From Rhizobacter sp. Root1238 (GTDB lineage Bacteria; Pseudomonadota; Gammaproteobacteria; Burkholderiales; Burkholderiaceae_C), in assembly GCF_001425825.1 (NCBI RefSeq), contig NZ_LMDM01000005.1, positions 165,154 to 229,153 on the forward strand: DNA of 64,000 nt. Reading direction: 5' to 3'. Below, piece by piece: positions 7,749-16,748 of this stretch. How positions within the stretch are numbered: position 1 is the stretch's first letter; each line of letters begins with the position of its first letter. A model generated the notes under the pieces. It did no database searches and was not told the DNA's origin. It saw only the letters and a list, made by a program, of their open reading frames with translations. The position numbers were made by a program, and so were the translations under genes.

Positions 7749-9199
7749 GGCCTGCCTCCTTGTTCGGATCCGCGGATGAAGGAGCCGTGGAAGCCCAGCG
7801 GGATCGCAGCCGGCACGTCGACGCGGGCCCGCAGCGTCATGTCGCGGGCATCCAGGATCGCCAGCGCCGACGCCGGTGTCCGCTGGCTGCAGCCCACCGC
7901 GAGCAGCACGCCGTCGTCCTCGTCAACGCCGCCCGGACGGGCGACGAAGACCGGCTCGCCGTAGATGCGTTCGCCATCGCTGAAGGCCCGGCTCTTGCCG
8001 CTGCGCACGTCCACCTTGACGATGGACGACGCGTAGCCGCCTTCGGCCTGCGGGCCGTCGGCCGCCCCCCAGGCGTAGCGGTAGTCGCTGCCACTGGACA
8101 TGCGGTAGTGGATGCTGGGGAACTCGAAACCCGCGTCGCCGAGCGCCTGGACATCGGCACGCGGTCGGCCGCTGCGCATCGTGATCCGCACCAGCCGCGG
8201 CCTGAGGTCCGGCAGCCGTTCGGCCATGCGCGCGACACGCAGGTCGTCCATGATCGTGGCGTTCGGGTAGGCCAGCGCGTCGAGCACCGTGTCGCCGCCT
8301 CGCTCGAAGGCGTTGACGGTGTGGAACACGAACATCGCGTCGGCCTCATGCTCCGTCGCCTTCCCGCTCGCGCGGTCCATCACGATCAACCGCGTGCCGT
8401 CCTGCGGGCGCCACTCGAAGTGGTCGATGTAGCCTCGGTTGGACCACAGCATGGACCGCGGCCGCACCGCGAACGGGTGCGCGACCAGCACCACGCGCGA
8501 CGGCGTGAGCCCGAACGAGTGCATGTAGGGCACGCGGTCGGTCTGCCACGATCCGACCACTCGGCGCACGCGCTCACGGTCGTCGTGCTGGTAGACCGAG
8601 ACGACGCCGCCGCCGGCGCCGAAGGTGGTCGCCAGGTTGACGACCTGCCCGCGCGCGAAGTCGCGGTGCGGGTGGGCGCCCATCACGCAGCCGTCGAGTC
8701 CGTCGCGCGCATACGGCCGAACGCCCAGCGAGCGCAGCGATGCGGCGTCGATGCGCAGTTGCCGTGCCCCCTCGGTGAGGGCGACGAGCTCGTCGCCCAT
8801 CTGCACGATGTTGACGTTGGTGTTGTCGGTGCTGCGTTGCACCGGCTGCAGCAGCCGTTGCCAGGGCGTGCGACCCGTCGGCGTGCCGAACGACGACAGC
8901 TGTGCCCGGCCGGCGGCGATCTCGCGGGCGGCCTCGCTGTCGAGCAGGCGCGACTGGAACTGCACCGCCGAGGCGCCGATGCGGAATGCGTAGATCTGGC
9001 CGAGGCCGTCGAACCAGTGGCGCGCCTGCCAGCTGCCCTGGGCGAACACGGCCGGGCAGGTGCGCAGCAGGTCGCCCTGCAGCCAGGCGGGCACCGTGCC
9101 GGTGACGACGGCGTCCTGCGGCTCGTGGACATCGGGCGAACGACGGAACGGCGCCATCGCTTCGAGTTCGCGCGAACGGTGGGAGAGCTGCAGCGGCAT
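7745..9199 (-). CDS. Carotenoid cleavage oxygenase family protein (RPE65/lignostilbene dioxygenase-like)
   Basis: 484 residues, normal for the family. The four iron-ligand histidines can be placed in GAHPHRD, PYMHSFGLT, FVFHTVNAFE and GFHGSFI. The N-terminal GTVPAWLQGDLLRTCPAVF and the acidic EADAMFVFH segment are also characteristic. Members cleave C=C bonds in carotenoids, apocarotenoids or stilbenes; the substrate here cannot be read from sequence. It is the first gene of the leftward operon. AGGA lies about eight bases before the chosen ATG, and its TGA overlaps the next start. Confidence 0.93.
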   Translation of the reverse strand: MPLQLSHRSRELEAMAPFRRSPDVHEPQDAVVTGTVPAWLQGDLLRTCPAVFAQGSWQARHWFDGLGQIYAFRIGASAVQFQSRLLDSEAAREIAAGRAQLSSFGTPTGRTPWQRLLQPVQRSTDNTNVNIVQMGDELVALTEGARQLRIDAASLRSLGVRPYARDGLDGCVMGAHPHRDFARGQVVNLATTFGAGGGVVSVYQHDDRERVRRVVGSWQTDRVPYMHSFGLTPSRVVLVAHPFAVRPRSMLWSNRGYIDHFEWRPQDGTRLIVMDRASGKATEHEADAMFVFHTVNAFERGGDTVLDALAYPNATIMDDLRVARMAERLPDLRPRLVRITMRSGRPRADVQALGDAGFEFPSIHYRMSSGSDYRYAWGAADGPQAEGGYASSIVKVDVRSGKSRAFSDGERIYGEPVFVARPGGVDEDDGVLLAVGCSQRTPASALAILDARDMTLRARVDVPAAIPLGFHGSFIRGSEQGGRP

Positions 9200-9370
9200 C
9201 GTCAGTCCTGTGGATCGCTCTCGATGAGCGTGTGAGGATTGTTTTGGCGCGCGGCGAACCCCGGGCTGAAACCATCCTGAAGGTTTCCTGATTCGATCGA
9301 CCAGGATCCGGTCGGCCCGGTGCGGTGGCCCGCATACACTGCGGCATCCGGCACCCTCCGCTTCGCTCCG

Positions 9371-11899
9371 ATGGGCAGTGCGACTGCATCGATCCGCTAT
9401 CGCTTCGGCCGCTTCGATGTGCAGCCCGCCGAGCGGTGCCTGCGAGCGGACGGGGTGCCTGTCCACCTCGGCGGGCAGGCGTTCGATGTCCTCGTCGTGA
9501 TGCTCGAGCGCGCCGGGCACCTGGTCACCAAGCGCGATTTGCTGGCCCGCGTGTGGGACGGCGTGGTCGTTGAAGAGAACTCCCTGCAGGCGCAGATCTC
9601 GTCGCTGCGAAAGATCGTCGGCCGGGAGGCCATCGAGACCGTCAGCGGCCAGGGCTACCGGTTTGCAGTTCCCGTGCGCACGGTCGGCGAGCCCGCGGCG
9701 GCGAGTGCGCCGCCGGACAACCTGCTGCCGCAGGCCTTGACGACCTTCATCGGCCGCGAGAAGGAGATCTCGGAGATCCGGCTGCACCTGGAGACCACGC
9801 GCCTGCTGACGTTGACGGGTCCCGGGGGCTGCGGCAAGTCGCGGCTTGCGCTGCAGGTGGCCGGCACGGCGTTCGACGCGTATCCGGGCGGCGTGCGGCT
9901 CGTCGAACTGGCGCCGCTCGGCGATCCGACGCTGGTCGAGCAGGCGGTGGCCAAGGCCCTCGACATCGCGGTGGTGCCGGGCCAGAGCATCGTCGAGACG
10001 ATCATCGAGTGGCTGAAGCCGCGGCGGGTCGTTCTCGTGCTCGACAACGCAGAACACGTGCTGGAAACGTGCGCGACGCTCGTGGACGCGCTGCTGCGCC
10101 GCTGCCCGAGCCTGGTGGTGGTGGCAACCAGCCGGGAGCGGTTGCGGGTCGACGGCGAGCTGACCTACCTCGTGCCGTCGCTGTCGCTTCCCGCCAGCGA
10201 CGACGTTCGAGACATCCTGGCCTGCGAGGCCGTGCGGCTGTTCATCGATCGCGCACGCCTGCTGCGCCAGGACTTCAATCCGACGCAGATGCATGCACAG
10301 GCGCTGGCGTCGATCTGCCGGCAACTGGACGGCATCGCGTTGGCGCTGGAGCTGGCGGCACCTCAGCTGCGCATCATGTCGCTCGATGCGCTCGATGCGC
10401 GCCTTGCCAGTCGTTTCACGCTGCTCACGGGAGGGCTGCGCACGGCGCTGCCGCGCCACCGCACGCTTCGCGCGCTGATCGACTGGAGCCACGACCTGCT
10501 GAGCGAACCCGAGCGGGTCGTGCTGCGCCGGGCATCGGTGTTTGCCGGCGGCTGGACGCTGGAAGGCGCCGAGCGGGTGTGTGGCGGGTCGGGCATCGAC
10601 GTCGATGACGTCCCCGGCCTGCTGGGTTCGCTGGTGGACAAGAACCTGATCGTCGCCGACGTGACGAGCGAGAGCACCCGCTTCCGGATGCTCGAGACGG
10701 TGCGCGAGTATGCGAAGCATCACCTGCGCCTCCGTGGAGAAGTGGATGCCGTCCACGGCCGTCTCACGGCGTGTGTCCTCGACCTCGCGATGGGCCTGGA
10801 TGCCGCGCAGGACTCCGTGCTCCAGGACGTGCTGCGCCGCCTCGATGCCGAACACGGCAATCTGCGTGTCGCGCTGGCATGGTGCGAGAGCGAGCCCGCA
10901 CGGTCGATGGACGGGCTGCGGCTGGCTGCACTGCTCGAGAATTTCTGGCGGGTCCGCGGTCTCTGCGGCGAAGGGCTGGCGTGGCTGTCGCGATTGCAGC
11001 CGCCGTCGTTCGACGGCCAACAGGGCGAGATCCGCGCGTTGGCATTGCACACCACGGGCACGCTGCTCGGCGTCTACAGCGACCAGGCCACGGCGGCCGC
11101 TCGACTGCGCGAGGCGGTGCAACTCTGGAAACAGCTGGGCGATCGTCGGCGAGCTGCCCGATCACTGGTATGCCTGGCCGAGGTCGAGTGGTACGGCGGG
11201 AACGCGGAAGCGGCGCGCCAGGCCTGCGCGGAGGCGTTGCCGATCTCGCGAGAGCTGTGCGACTGGCGCAACGCCGCGGAGGCTCTTCTCTATTCCGCGG
11301 AGATGGCGAGGATCGCGGGCGACTACGACGCGGCAGAGAAGTCGCTGCAGGAATGTCTGGCGCTCGGCCGCGACATCGGCGGGTGGGTCACGGCGGCCGC
11401 GCATGCCTACACGGCCGCGTTGATGTACTCGCGCGGCGATCATGAGCGCTCCCGCGCGACCTGGCGCAAGAGTCTCCCGGGCTATCGCGAGTTCGGAGAT
11501 CGCCAAGGGACCTGTGCGGCACTGATGAGCATTGCCATGATCTCGCAGGAACTGGGGGAGGTCGTGGTCGCCACCTCCCACCTGCGTGAAGCGTTGGACT
11601 GTCTGCCAGGGGCACACGACAACGAATTGCTGTACTGGCTGGATGCCTTTGCGGCCCTGCTGGTCGCTCACGACGGCGCAGCCGACGCCGGGCGCGTCTG
11701 GGGTTGCGTTGCGCGCCACCGGGAGGAGCGACGTCTTGAACGGCCGGACTCGACGCGTTACCAGCGCAGGCTGAGCGGGGCGCGCGATGCCTTGAAGGAT
11801 GACCTGGCGTTCGACCTCGCGTGGAGCGAGGGGCGGTTGTGGTCCCTCGACGAAGCCGAACGCTTTGCGCGCCACCACCACGTGTGGGCCAGTCGCTGA
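9371..11899 (+). CDS. Winged-helix/NB-ARC ATPase/TPR transcriptional regulator
   Basis: 842 residues. Residues 6-100 form an OmpR/PhoB-type winged helix (FDVQPAERCLRADG, LLARVWDGVVVEENSLQAQI, GQGYRFAV). There is no receiver domain. An AAA/NB-ARC-type ATPase follows: Walker A GPGGCGKSRLAL at about 150 and Walker B RRVVLVLDNAEHVLE at about 220. The remaining C-terminal half consists of TPR-like helical pairs. This signal-transduction STAND architecture usually switches on ATP binding after ligand sensing by the TPRs. The gene diverges from the eight-gene operon across a 171-base gap, so that operon is the obvious target. The ATG at 9371 is chosen because the frame before it encodes no domain. 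No clear promoter hexamers are visible in the gap. Confidence 0.9.
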   Translation: MGSATASIRYRFGRFDVQPAERCLRADGVPVHLGGQAFDVLVVMLERAGHLVTKRDLLARVWDGVVVEENSLQAQISSLRKIVGREAIETVSGQGYRFAVPVRTVGEPAAASAPPDNLLPQALTTFIGREKEISEIRLHLETTRLLTLTGPGGCGKSRLALQVAGTAFDAYPGGVRLVELAPLGDPTLVEQAVAKALDIAVVPGQSIVETIIEWLKPRRVVLVLDNAEHVLETCATLVDALLRRCPSLVVVATSRERLRVDGELTYLVPSLSLPASDDVRDILACEAVRLFIDRARLLRQDFNPTQMHAQALASICRQLDGIALALELAAPQLRIMSLDALDARLASRFTLLTGGLRTALPRHRTLRALIDWSHDLLSEPERVVLRRASVFAGGWTLEGAERVCGGSGIDVDDVPGLLGSLVDKNLIVADVTSESTRFRMLETVREYAKHHLRLRGEVDAVHGRLTACVLDLAMGLDAAQDSVLQDVLRRLDAEHGNLRVALAWCESEPARSMDGLRLAALLENFWRVRGLCGEGLAWLSRLQPPSFDGQQGEIRALALHTTGTLLGVYSDQATAAARLREAVQLWKQLGDRRRAARSLVCLAEVEWYGGNAEAARQACAEALPISRELCDWRNAAEALLYSAEMARIAGDYDAAEKSLQECLALGRDIGGWVTAAAHAYTAALMYSRGDHERSRATWRKSLPGYREFGDRQGTCAALMSIAMISQELGEVVVATSHLREALDCLPGAHDNELLYWLDAFAALLVAHDGAADAGRVWGCVARHREERRLERPDSTRYQRRLSGARDALKDDLAFDLAWSEGRLWSLDEAERFARHHHVWASR

Positions 11900-11935
11900 C
11901 AGGCCGTCATTGAACGCCTTGTCGCGCGGCGAGCA

Positions 11936-12832
11936 CTACCTCTTTGCCGCCGCCGCGTAGTCCCCAGGCGTCCGCCCGACGAGCCTGCGGAAATCCGCAA
12001 TGAAATGCGCCTGGTCGAAGTAGCCGAGGTCCTGTGCCAGCGCGGCCCACGAGACCGGCTCGCCGGCCTGCACCCGGGCAACGGCCTCGTGCAACCGGTA
12101 GCGCTGGATCACCCATTTGGGGCCGACCCCCACATACTCGGCGAACAGCCGCTGCAGCGCGCGCAACGTCAGGCCGTGCCGTCTGGCGAGCTCGGCTGCC
12201 GCGACGAGCTCGCGGTCGTCGACGATCGAGTCGACGATCCGTGCCGCCAGCAGCGCCTGCGGATCGGGCGCAGGCACGCGCGGTGCGAGGAAGCGCTCCG
12301 CCACCTCGATGGCGTCGCCCATGTCCTCGTGCCCGAGCACGTCGACCAGCATCCGCGCAGCGTCGCCGAACAGCTCCGCGAGCGGCAGGTGGCGGTCGGC
12401 GAGCTCGGACACCGGGCGGCGCAGGATGCCGCGAAACGCGCCGGGTCGGAACTTGATGCCGAAGGCTTGCGAGTCGCCCTCCATCGAGGTCGACCAGCGC
12501 CCGGTGTGAACGCCGTGCGCGGCCATGCGGCCGGGCTCGATGACGATGTGCACGTTGGGGTGCGGCAGTGTCTCCTGCACCTGCGCAGGCCGGCCGGCCA
12601 GGCGCCAGCGCACGCGCCAGAAGTGCTCGATGGTGTCTGCGAGCCCCGGCGACGGCGCGGCCCGCTCGTGCGTGAAGGCGCCTTCGGCGACACGGTGCAG
12701 CACGCCGCGCGCCTGCGGCGCGACCGGTCGTCGCGTTTTTCCAATCGGCAGCGCGGGAGAGGGCATTCCAATGCGGGTATCGCCAAGTGCGGACGATGAT
12801 GCCATGTCCCTCCAACGCGTCTTCGCCCCCAT
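11936..12832 (-). CDS. AraC family transcriptional regulator (DUF6597-type N-terminus)
   Basis: 298 residues. The N-terminal half has TIEHFWRVRWRL, PHPNVHIVIEPG and SQAFGIKFRPGAFR, the pattern of the DUF6597-like sensor domain found in front of HTH_18. The C-terminal half contains both helix-turn-helix units (LARRHGLTLRALQRLFAEYVG and ALAQDLGYFDQAHFIADFR) and ends in GRTPGDY. It diverges from the DUF3224 gene with only 15 bases between the starts. The 12832 start is tentative: an in-frame ATG at 12805 is preceded too closely by GGAGG. Confidence 0.9.
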   Translation of the reverse strand: MGAKTRWRDMASSSALGDTRIGMPSPALPIGKTRRPVAPQARGVLHRVAEGAFTHERAAPSPGLADTIEHFWRVRWRLAGRPAQVQETLPHPNVHIVIEPGRMAAHGVHTGRWSTSMEGDSQAFGIKFRPGAFRGILRRPVSELADRHLPLAELFGDAARMLVDVLGHEDMGDAIEVAERFLAPRVPAPDPQALLAARIVDSIVDDRELVAAAELARRHGLTLRALQRLFAEYVGVGPKWVIQRYRLHEAVARVQAGEPVSWAALAQDLGYFDQAHFIADFRRLVGRTPGDYAAAAKR

Positions 12833-12847
12833 CGACAGGAGATCACC

Positions 12848-13252
12848 ATGAGTTCACGCCATTCCACCGGCCCCTTCGACGTGGCCCTCGCACCGCAGCC
12901 GCTCAGCGACGTGGCCGCGCCTGCGGGCCTCGGCCGCATGTCGCTCGACAAGCGATTCCATGGCGAGCTGGAGGCCATGAGCCAGGGAGAGATGCTTTCA
13001 TGGCGCGACGCCGCCAAGACCTCGGGCGGCTACGTCGCGCTGGAACTCGTGCGCGGCACACTCGCCGGCCGCGAGGGCAGCTTCGTGCTGCAGCACAGCT
13101 CGACGATGGCCGCCGGCGTGCCGCAGCAGTCCATCACCGTCGTGCCGGGTTCGGGCACCGGTGCGCTGGCCGGGCTCACGGGGCGCATGGAGGTCGTGAT
13201 CGGCGAGGGCGGGGCGCACTCGTATCGGTTCGACTGGGGCTTGCCGGAGTGA
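12848..13252 (+). CDS. DUF3224 domain-containing protein
   Basis: 134 residues matching DUF3224: MSLDKRFHGELEAMSQGEMLS, GGYVALELVRGTLAGREGSFVLQHS and GSGTGALAGLTGRM. The family forms a small beta-barrel related to allene-oxide-cyclase-like or lipocalin-like folds and has no proven activity. AGGAGATCACC precedes the ATG. The divergent AraC-family gene is the likely regulator, and the close pairing supports that inference. Confidence 0.9.
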   Translation: MSSRHSTGPFDVALAPQPLSDVAAPAGLGRMSLDKRFHGELEAMSQGEMLSWRDAAKTSGGYVALELVRGTLAGREGSFVLQHSSTMAAGVPQQSITVVPGSGTGALAGLTGRMEVVIGEGGAHSYRFDWGLPE

Positions 13253-13328
13253 GCCCCTTCCGCAGTTTCGGAGAAGCGCCGGCTGACGGTGAACGATACA
13301 AAGGCGGATCCCAACCCAAGGAGATCCC

Positions 13329-13601
13329 ATGTGCCAAGGTATCGAACTCACGAATCGCCGTGCAGAGCTCGCTTCAAGGTGGAGCCACTGGATCCGCCAG
13401 TCGCACCGCTGGCTGTCGATGGTCTTCACGCTGACCGTCGTCGCCAACTTCGTCGTGCGAGCTCGTGGCGAGCCCCCCGCGTGGCTGACCTACTCGCCGC
13501 TGCTCCCGCTGTTCCTGCTGCTGTTCAGCGGCCTCTACATGTTCGCGCTGCCGTATGCCAGGCGCTGGCGCAGCAGCGGCGCCCGCCGCACCGCCGGCTA
13601 G
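13329..13601 (+). CDS. Small two-helix membrane protein
   Basis: 90 residues. Two hydrophobic helices (about 30-45 and 57-76) follow a polar N-terminus with [31 protein letters not shown] precedes the ATG, a strong ribosome site. It resembles short membrane proteins of unknown function often found near DUF3224 or transport genes. Its TAG shares bases with the TAG of the truncated SDR gene on the opposite strand (CTAG). Confidence 0.7.
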   Translation: MCQGIELTNRRAELASRWSHWIRQSHRWLSMVFTLTVVANFVVRARGEPPAWLTYSPLLPLFLLLFSGLYMFALPYARRWRSSGARRTAG

Positions 13602-13705
13602 TCGTCCAGGCTGCCCATCGTCAGGTTCACGGTGGTGCCCGTCATGCCGCTGGCGCGGTCAGACGCCATCAGTGTGGCCATGTCCGCCACCTCCCCGAGC
13701 CGACG
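13598..13705 (-). pseudogene. 3' remnant of a short-chain dehydrogenase (SDR)
   Basis: Reading leftward, about 35 codons encode RRLGEVADMATLMASD, then RASGMTGTTVNLTMGSLDD and stop. That is the conserved C-terminal end of an SDR oxidoreductase. All upstream sequence (Rossmann fold, YxxxK site) is missing. Immediately to the right the DNA becomes the body of a sigma factor on the other strand. The exact join cannot be placed better than about 13695-13715. Confidence 0.8.
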
Positions 13706-14434
13706 CAGCTGGACGAGGTCGCCTGGCTGGAGCCCTATCCCGATGCGATGCTCGATGCGGCCATCGCCGTGCCGATCGGCCCCGAGGCGCGCTACGAGCA
13801 GGCGCAGTCGATCTCGCTGGCCTTCGTCGCGGCGCTGCAGGTGTTGCCGCCGCGCCAGCTCGCGGTATTGATCCTGCGCGACGTGCTCGGCTTCCATGCG
13901 AGTGAAGTGGCGAGCATGCTGGAGTCGACTGTCGAATCGGCCAACAGCGCATTGAAGCGGGCGCGTGCCGGTTTGCAGCGGCGGTGGGTGCCGAATGCGG
14001 AGCACGCGGCGCCTGTCGGCGAGGTATCACGCGCCGAGGCCGCCATCGTCGCGAAGTTCGCCGAGGCGTATGGGGCCGGCGACCTCGATGCGCTGGTCGC
14101 GCTGCTCACCGACGACGTCTTCATGTCGATGCCGCCGATGCCACTCGAATACCGCGGCCGCGAGATCGTCGCGCGCTTCTTCCTGCTGGTCTTCCGTGCG
14201 AACCGCCGCTTCGCGCTGGTGCCCACGCGCGCCAATGGCCAGCCGGCTTTTGGCGCCTACCTGCGCACGAGCGACGGTCCGTTCCCCGGGGTGGGATTGG
14301 TGGTGCTCACGCTCCACGGCGAACGCATCAGCGCGATGAGCCGGTTCGACGGCAGCGTGTTGCCGTGGTTCGGATTGCCGGCGTCGCTGCCGGGTCCGCG
14401 GGCGATCACGTCGTGCGGAGCACTGCCAGCGTGA
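13706..14434 (+). pseudogene. 5'-truncated ECF41/SigJ-type sigma factor
   Basis: From about 13706 the frame encodes VAWLEPYPDAMLDAAIAVP, then FVAALQVLPPRQLAVLILRD and LGFHASEVASMLESTVESAN, which is sigma region 4. A C-terminal SnoaL-like domain follows (FAEAYGAGDLDALVALLTDDV), as in ECF41/SigJ sigma factors. Region 2, which binds the -10 element, is absent. The open frame to the left is not sigma-like and runs antisense to the SDR fragment. Without region 2 the product should not initiate transcription. Confidence 0.82.
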
Positions 14435-14535
14435 CGGTGCCGCGAGACCGCAACGCGGCAGGGCCCTTTCATTGCGCGGCGCAGGCCGTTGCGCTTGAAT
14501 ACCCGACGGGCCACGGAGGTCCGAAGGGAGCGACG

Positions 14536-15474
14536 ATGAACGACATGAAGCGCTGGCTCGCAACTCTCGCAATGCTGGCCGCGGTGGCCGTTCACGGGAC
14601 TGCGCACGCGGCCACCGGATCGGTCGAATTCACGCTCGATGGTCTTCCGTCGCTCGCAAGCGATGCCGCCGCAGCCGACGCCTCGGGTGCCGCTGGCTAC
14701 TGGATCACCGACAACCGCTATTCCAGCAGGATGGCCCTGATCCGCGACTGGCAAGGTTCGGCGCCCGCGCTCGTCGCGTCCTACCAATCGACGGACGCCG
14801 GCGCCGCGGGCCTGGCCGGCGCCCCGTTCGGTGAGGCCCAGGGCCGGCTTGCATGGGCGCCAGACCTGGAGATGTCCGCGGGCTCGCACTTCCACGAAGG
14901 CAGTCTCGGCATGTCGTGGCAGGGGGTATCCACCAGCGACCTGAGCCTCGCCAGCCTGAACTGGGGGCGCTCCTTCGCTCTCAATCCGCATTCGTCGGTG
15001 ACGCTCGCCGGTACCCTGAGCTACACCTACAGTGGGGGACCACTGGAAGCCCGCTACGAAAGCCACCTCACTCCGGTGATGTGGGGCAACGAGCTGGGCG
15101 TCGCATCGCTGCACTTCGACCGGCGAGAGACCGACGAAACGCCGGGTGACAACCACAGCATGTTCGACTTCGATCTGCTCGGCACCATCCACTATGACGA
15201 CCCACGCAACGGCACGCGCGGGCACGGCGGGCAGTTCACGGCAAACGACATCGCGTACAGCGTCGATTCCTTCGGGCATCTGTCGATGACGATCTTCAAC
15301 CACTCCAGCAAGGTCCTGTTCGGCAGCTTCGACATCGGCAGCAGCATCAGCAGCCTGCCGATCTCCGCTGTTCCGGAGCCGTCGGTCTGGATGGCCATGC
15401 TGCTGGGGGCGGGGCTGATCGGTCTGCGGCGAAGGTCGGGCGAGGCAGACCTGCTCACCACCCGCTCTTCGTGA
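14536..15474 (+). CDS. PEP-CTERM sorting domain protein
   Basis: 312 residues. A signal peptide (residues 1-25, ending HGTAHA) leads a beta-rich exported domain. The C-terminus has VPEPSVWMAMLLGAGLIGL followed by RRRS: the PEP motif, a membrane helix and a basic tail that define PEP-CTERM proteins. Such proteins are processed by exosortase and usually join extracellular matrix or polysaccharide. The middle region is unassigned. GGAGCGACG precedes the ATG. No exosortase gene is in the window. Confidence 0.88.
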   Translation: MNDMKRWLATLAMLAAVAVHGTAHAATGSVEFTLDGLPSLASDAAAADASGAAGYWITDNRYSSRMALIRDWQGSAPALVASYQSTDAGAAGLAGAPFGEAQGRLAWAPDLEMSAGSHFHEGSLGMSWQGVSTSDLSLASLNWGRSFALNPHSSVTLAGTLSYTYSGGPLEARYESHLTPVMWGNELGVASLHFDRRETDETPGDNHSMFDFDLLGTIHYDDPRNGTRGHGGQFTANDIAYSVDSFGHLSMTIFNHSSKVLFGSFDIGSSISSLPISAVPEPSVWMAMLLGAGLIGLRRRSGEADLLTTRSS

Positions 15475-15529
15475 CGAACGCGGCTTGCGCACTTGAGCGG
15501 CCTGGCGCCTTGAGGGCAAACTGGCAGTG

Positions 15530-15952
15530 ATGCTCGATCTGCCCTATCAACTGCTCGCCAACGCCGTCCTGATCCTGCACATCGCCATCGTGCTGTTCGT
15601 GGTCGGCGGACTGGTGCTGATCGTCGTCGGCAACCTGCGTGGCTGGCGCACGGTGAATTCGCTCTGGTTCCGGCTGCTGCACCTCGCCACGATCGGCATC
15701 GTCGTCGCGGAAGCCTGGCTCGGCATCGAGTGCCCGTTGACGACGCTCGAGATGTGGCTTCGCGCCCGCGCCCAGGTTTCGACTTATTCCGGCGGCTTCA
15801 TTGAGCACTGGCTGCAGTCCGCGCTGTTCTGGGATGCGCCGCCATGGGTGTTCACCGTGGCGTACTCTGCGTTCGGTCTGGCGGTGGTGGCCGTCTGGTG
15901 GCGATTCCCGCCGAAGCCGGTCCGCCGCCATCCCGGCGCAACCCGCGTGTAA
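15530..15952 (+). CDS. DUF2784 family membrane protein
   Basis: 140 residues. MLDLPYQLLANAVLILHIAIVLFVVGG is the standard opening of DUF2784, and FRLLHLATIGIVVAEAWLGIECPLTTLE carries its conserved CPLT-type motif. Four hydrophobic segments are visible and the basic tail is cytoplasmic. Function is unknown. The ATG directly after a GTG at 15527 is chosen. The 53-base gap to msrA leaves possible cotranscription open. Confidence 0.9.
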   Translation: MLDLPYQLLANAVLILHIAIVLFVVGGLVLIVVGNLRGWRTVNSLWFRLLHLATIGIVVAEAWLGIECPLTTLEMWLRARAQVSTYSGGFIEHWLQSALFWDAPPWVFTVAYSAFGLAVVAVWWRFPPKPVRRHPGATRV

Positions 15953-16005
15953 GGTCCGCCCGGCTCGATGCGACAGAGGCCGACACGACCCTCAGGAGCG
16001 TTTCG

Positions 16006-16746
16006 ATGATCACCCCCACCCGCTCACCCCGCCGCCGCCTGCTCGCCGCGGCCGCCTTGCTGGTCGGCACCGGCGCGGTGATGACCCTTTCCGCGATGGC
16101 CGGCGGCATGGGCAGCGAGGCGCGCGTGGTCCCGGCATTCACCGCAGGCGCCGCCCGGCCCAGCCCCACCGCCACCACTGAAACGGCTGTCTTCGCCGGC
16201 GGTTGCTTCTGGGGCGTGCAGGCCGTCTTCCAGCACGTCAAGGGCGTCACCAACGCCGTCTCCGGCTACGCGGGCGGCGAGGCCGCCACTGCGGTCTACG
16301 AATCGGTCGGCAGCGGCTCCACCGGCCATGCCGAAGCGGTGCAGGTCACCTACGACCCCCGGCAAGTGAGCTATGCGCAACTGCTGCAGATCCATTTCTC
16401 GGTCGCGCACGACCCGACGCAGCTCAACCGCCAGGGGCCGGACACCGGCACGCAGTACCGCTCGGCGATCTTCCCGGCCGATGACGAGCAAGCCCGCATC
16501 GCGCGCGCCTACGTGGAGCAGCTCGACAAGGCGCATGCCTTCAAGTCGCCGATCGCCACCCGCATCGAAACCGGTCGCCGTTTCTTCCCGGCCGAGGCCT
16601 ACCACCAGGATTACCTCGCCCGCAACCCGCGGCAGCCCTACATCGTCTTCAACGACCTGCCCAAGCTCGACGACCTGAAGCGCCTGTTCCCGCAGGCCTG
16701 GCGTGCCGAGCCGGTGCTGGTGGCCTCGAAGTCCGCAGCCAGCTGA
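16006..16746 (+). CDS. msrA: Peptide-methionine (S)-S-oxide reductase MsrA, exported
   Basis: 246 residues. GGCFWG places the catalytic Cys at residue 67. SVGSGSTGHAEAVQVTYDP, DPTQLNRQGPDTGTQYRS and the closing AYHQDYLARNP follow in family order. It repairs methionine-S-sulfoxide. The N-terminus SPRRRLLAAAALLVGTGAV resembles a twin-arginine or Sec leader, so the enzyme probably acts in the periplasm. AGGAGCGTTTCG precedes the ATG. No msrB domain is attached. Confidence 0.95.
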   Translation: MITPTRSPRRRLLAAAALLVGTGAVMTLSAMAGGMGSEARVVPAFTAGAARPSPTATTETAVFAGGCFWGVQAVFQHVKGVTNAVSGYAGGEAATAVYESVGSGSTGHAEAVQVTYDPRQVSYAQLLQIHFSVAHDPTQLNRQGPDTGTQYRSAIFPADDEQARIARAYVEQLDKAHAFKSPIATRIETGRRFFPAEAYHQDYLARNPRQPYIVFNDLPKLDDLKRLFPQAWRAEPVLVASKSAAS

Positions 16747-16748
16747 CC

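Noticed and set aside
6546-7964. Long plus-strand frame opposite the SMP-30-like gene
   Set aside because: Composition is rich in Arg/His/Gln/Gly with no domain. It is the shadow of high-GC codon usage on the other strand.
13289-13705. Open frame joining 13289 to the sigma fragment, which would give a 381-residue protein
   Set aside because: Its first 140 codons are antisense to the SDR remnant and out of frame with the 90-residue membrane protein. No homology-like pattern is visible before VAWLEPYPD.
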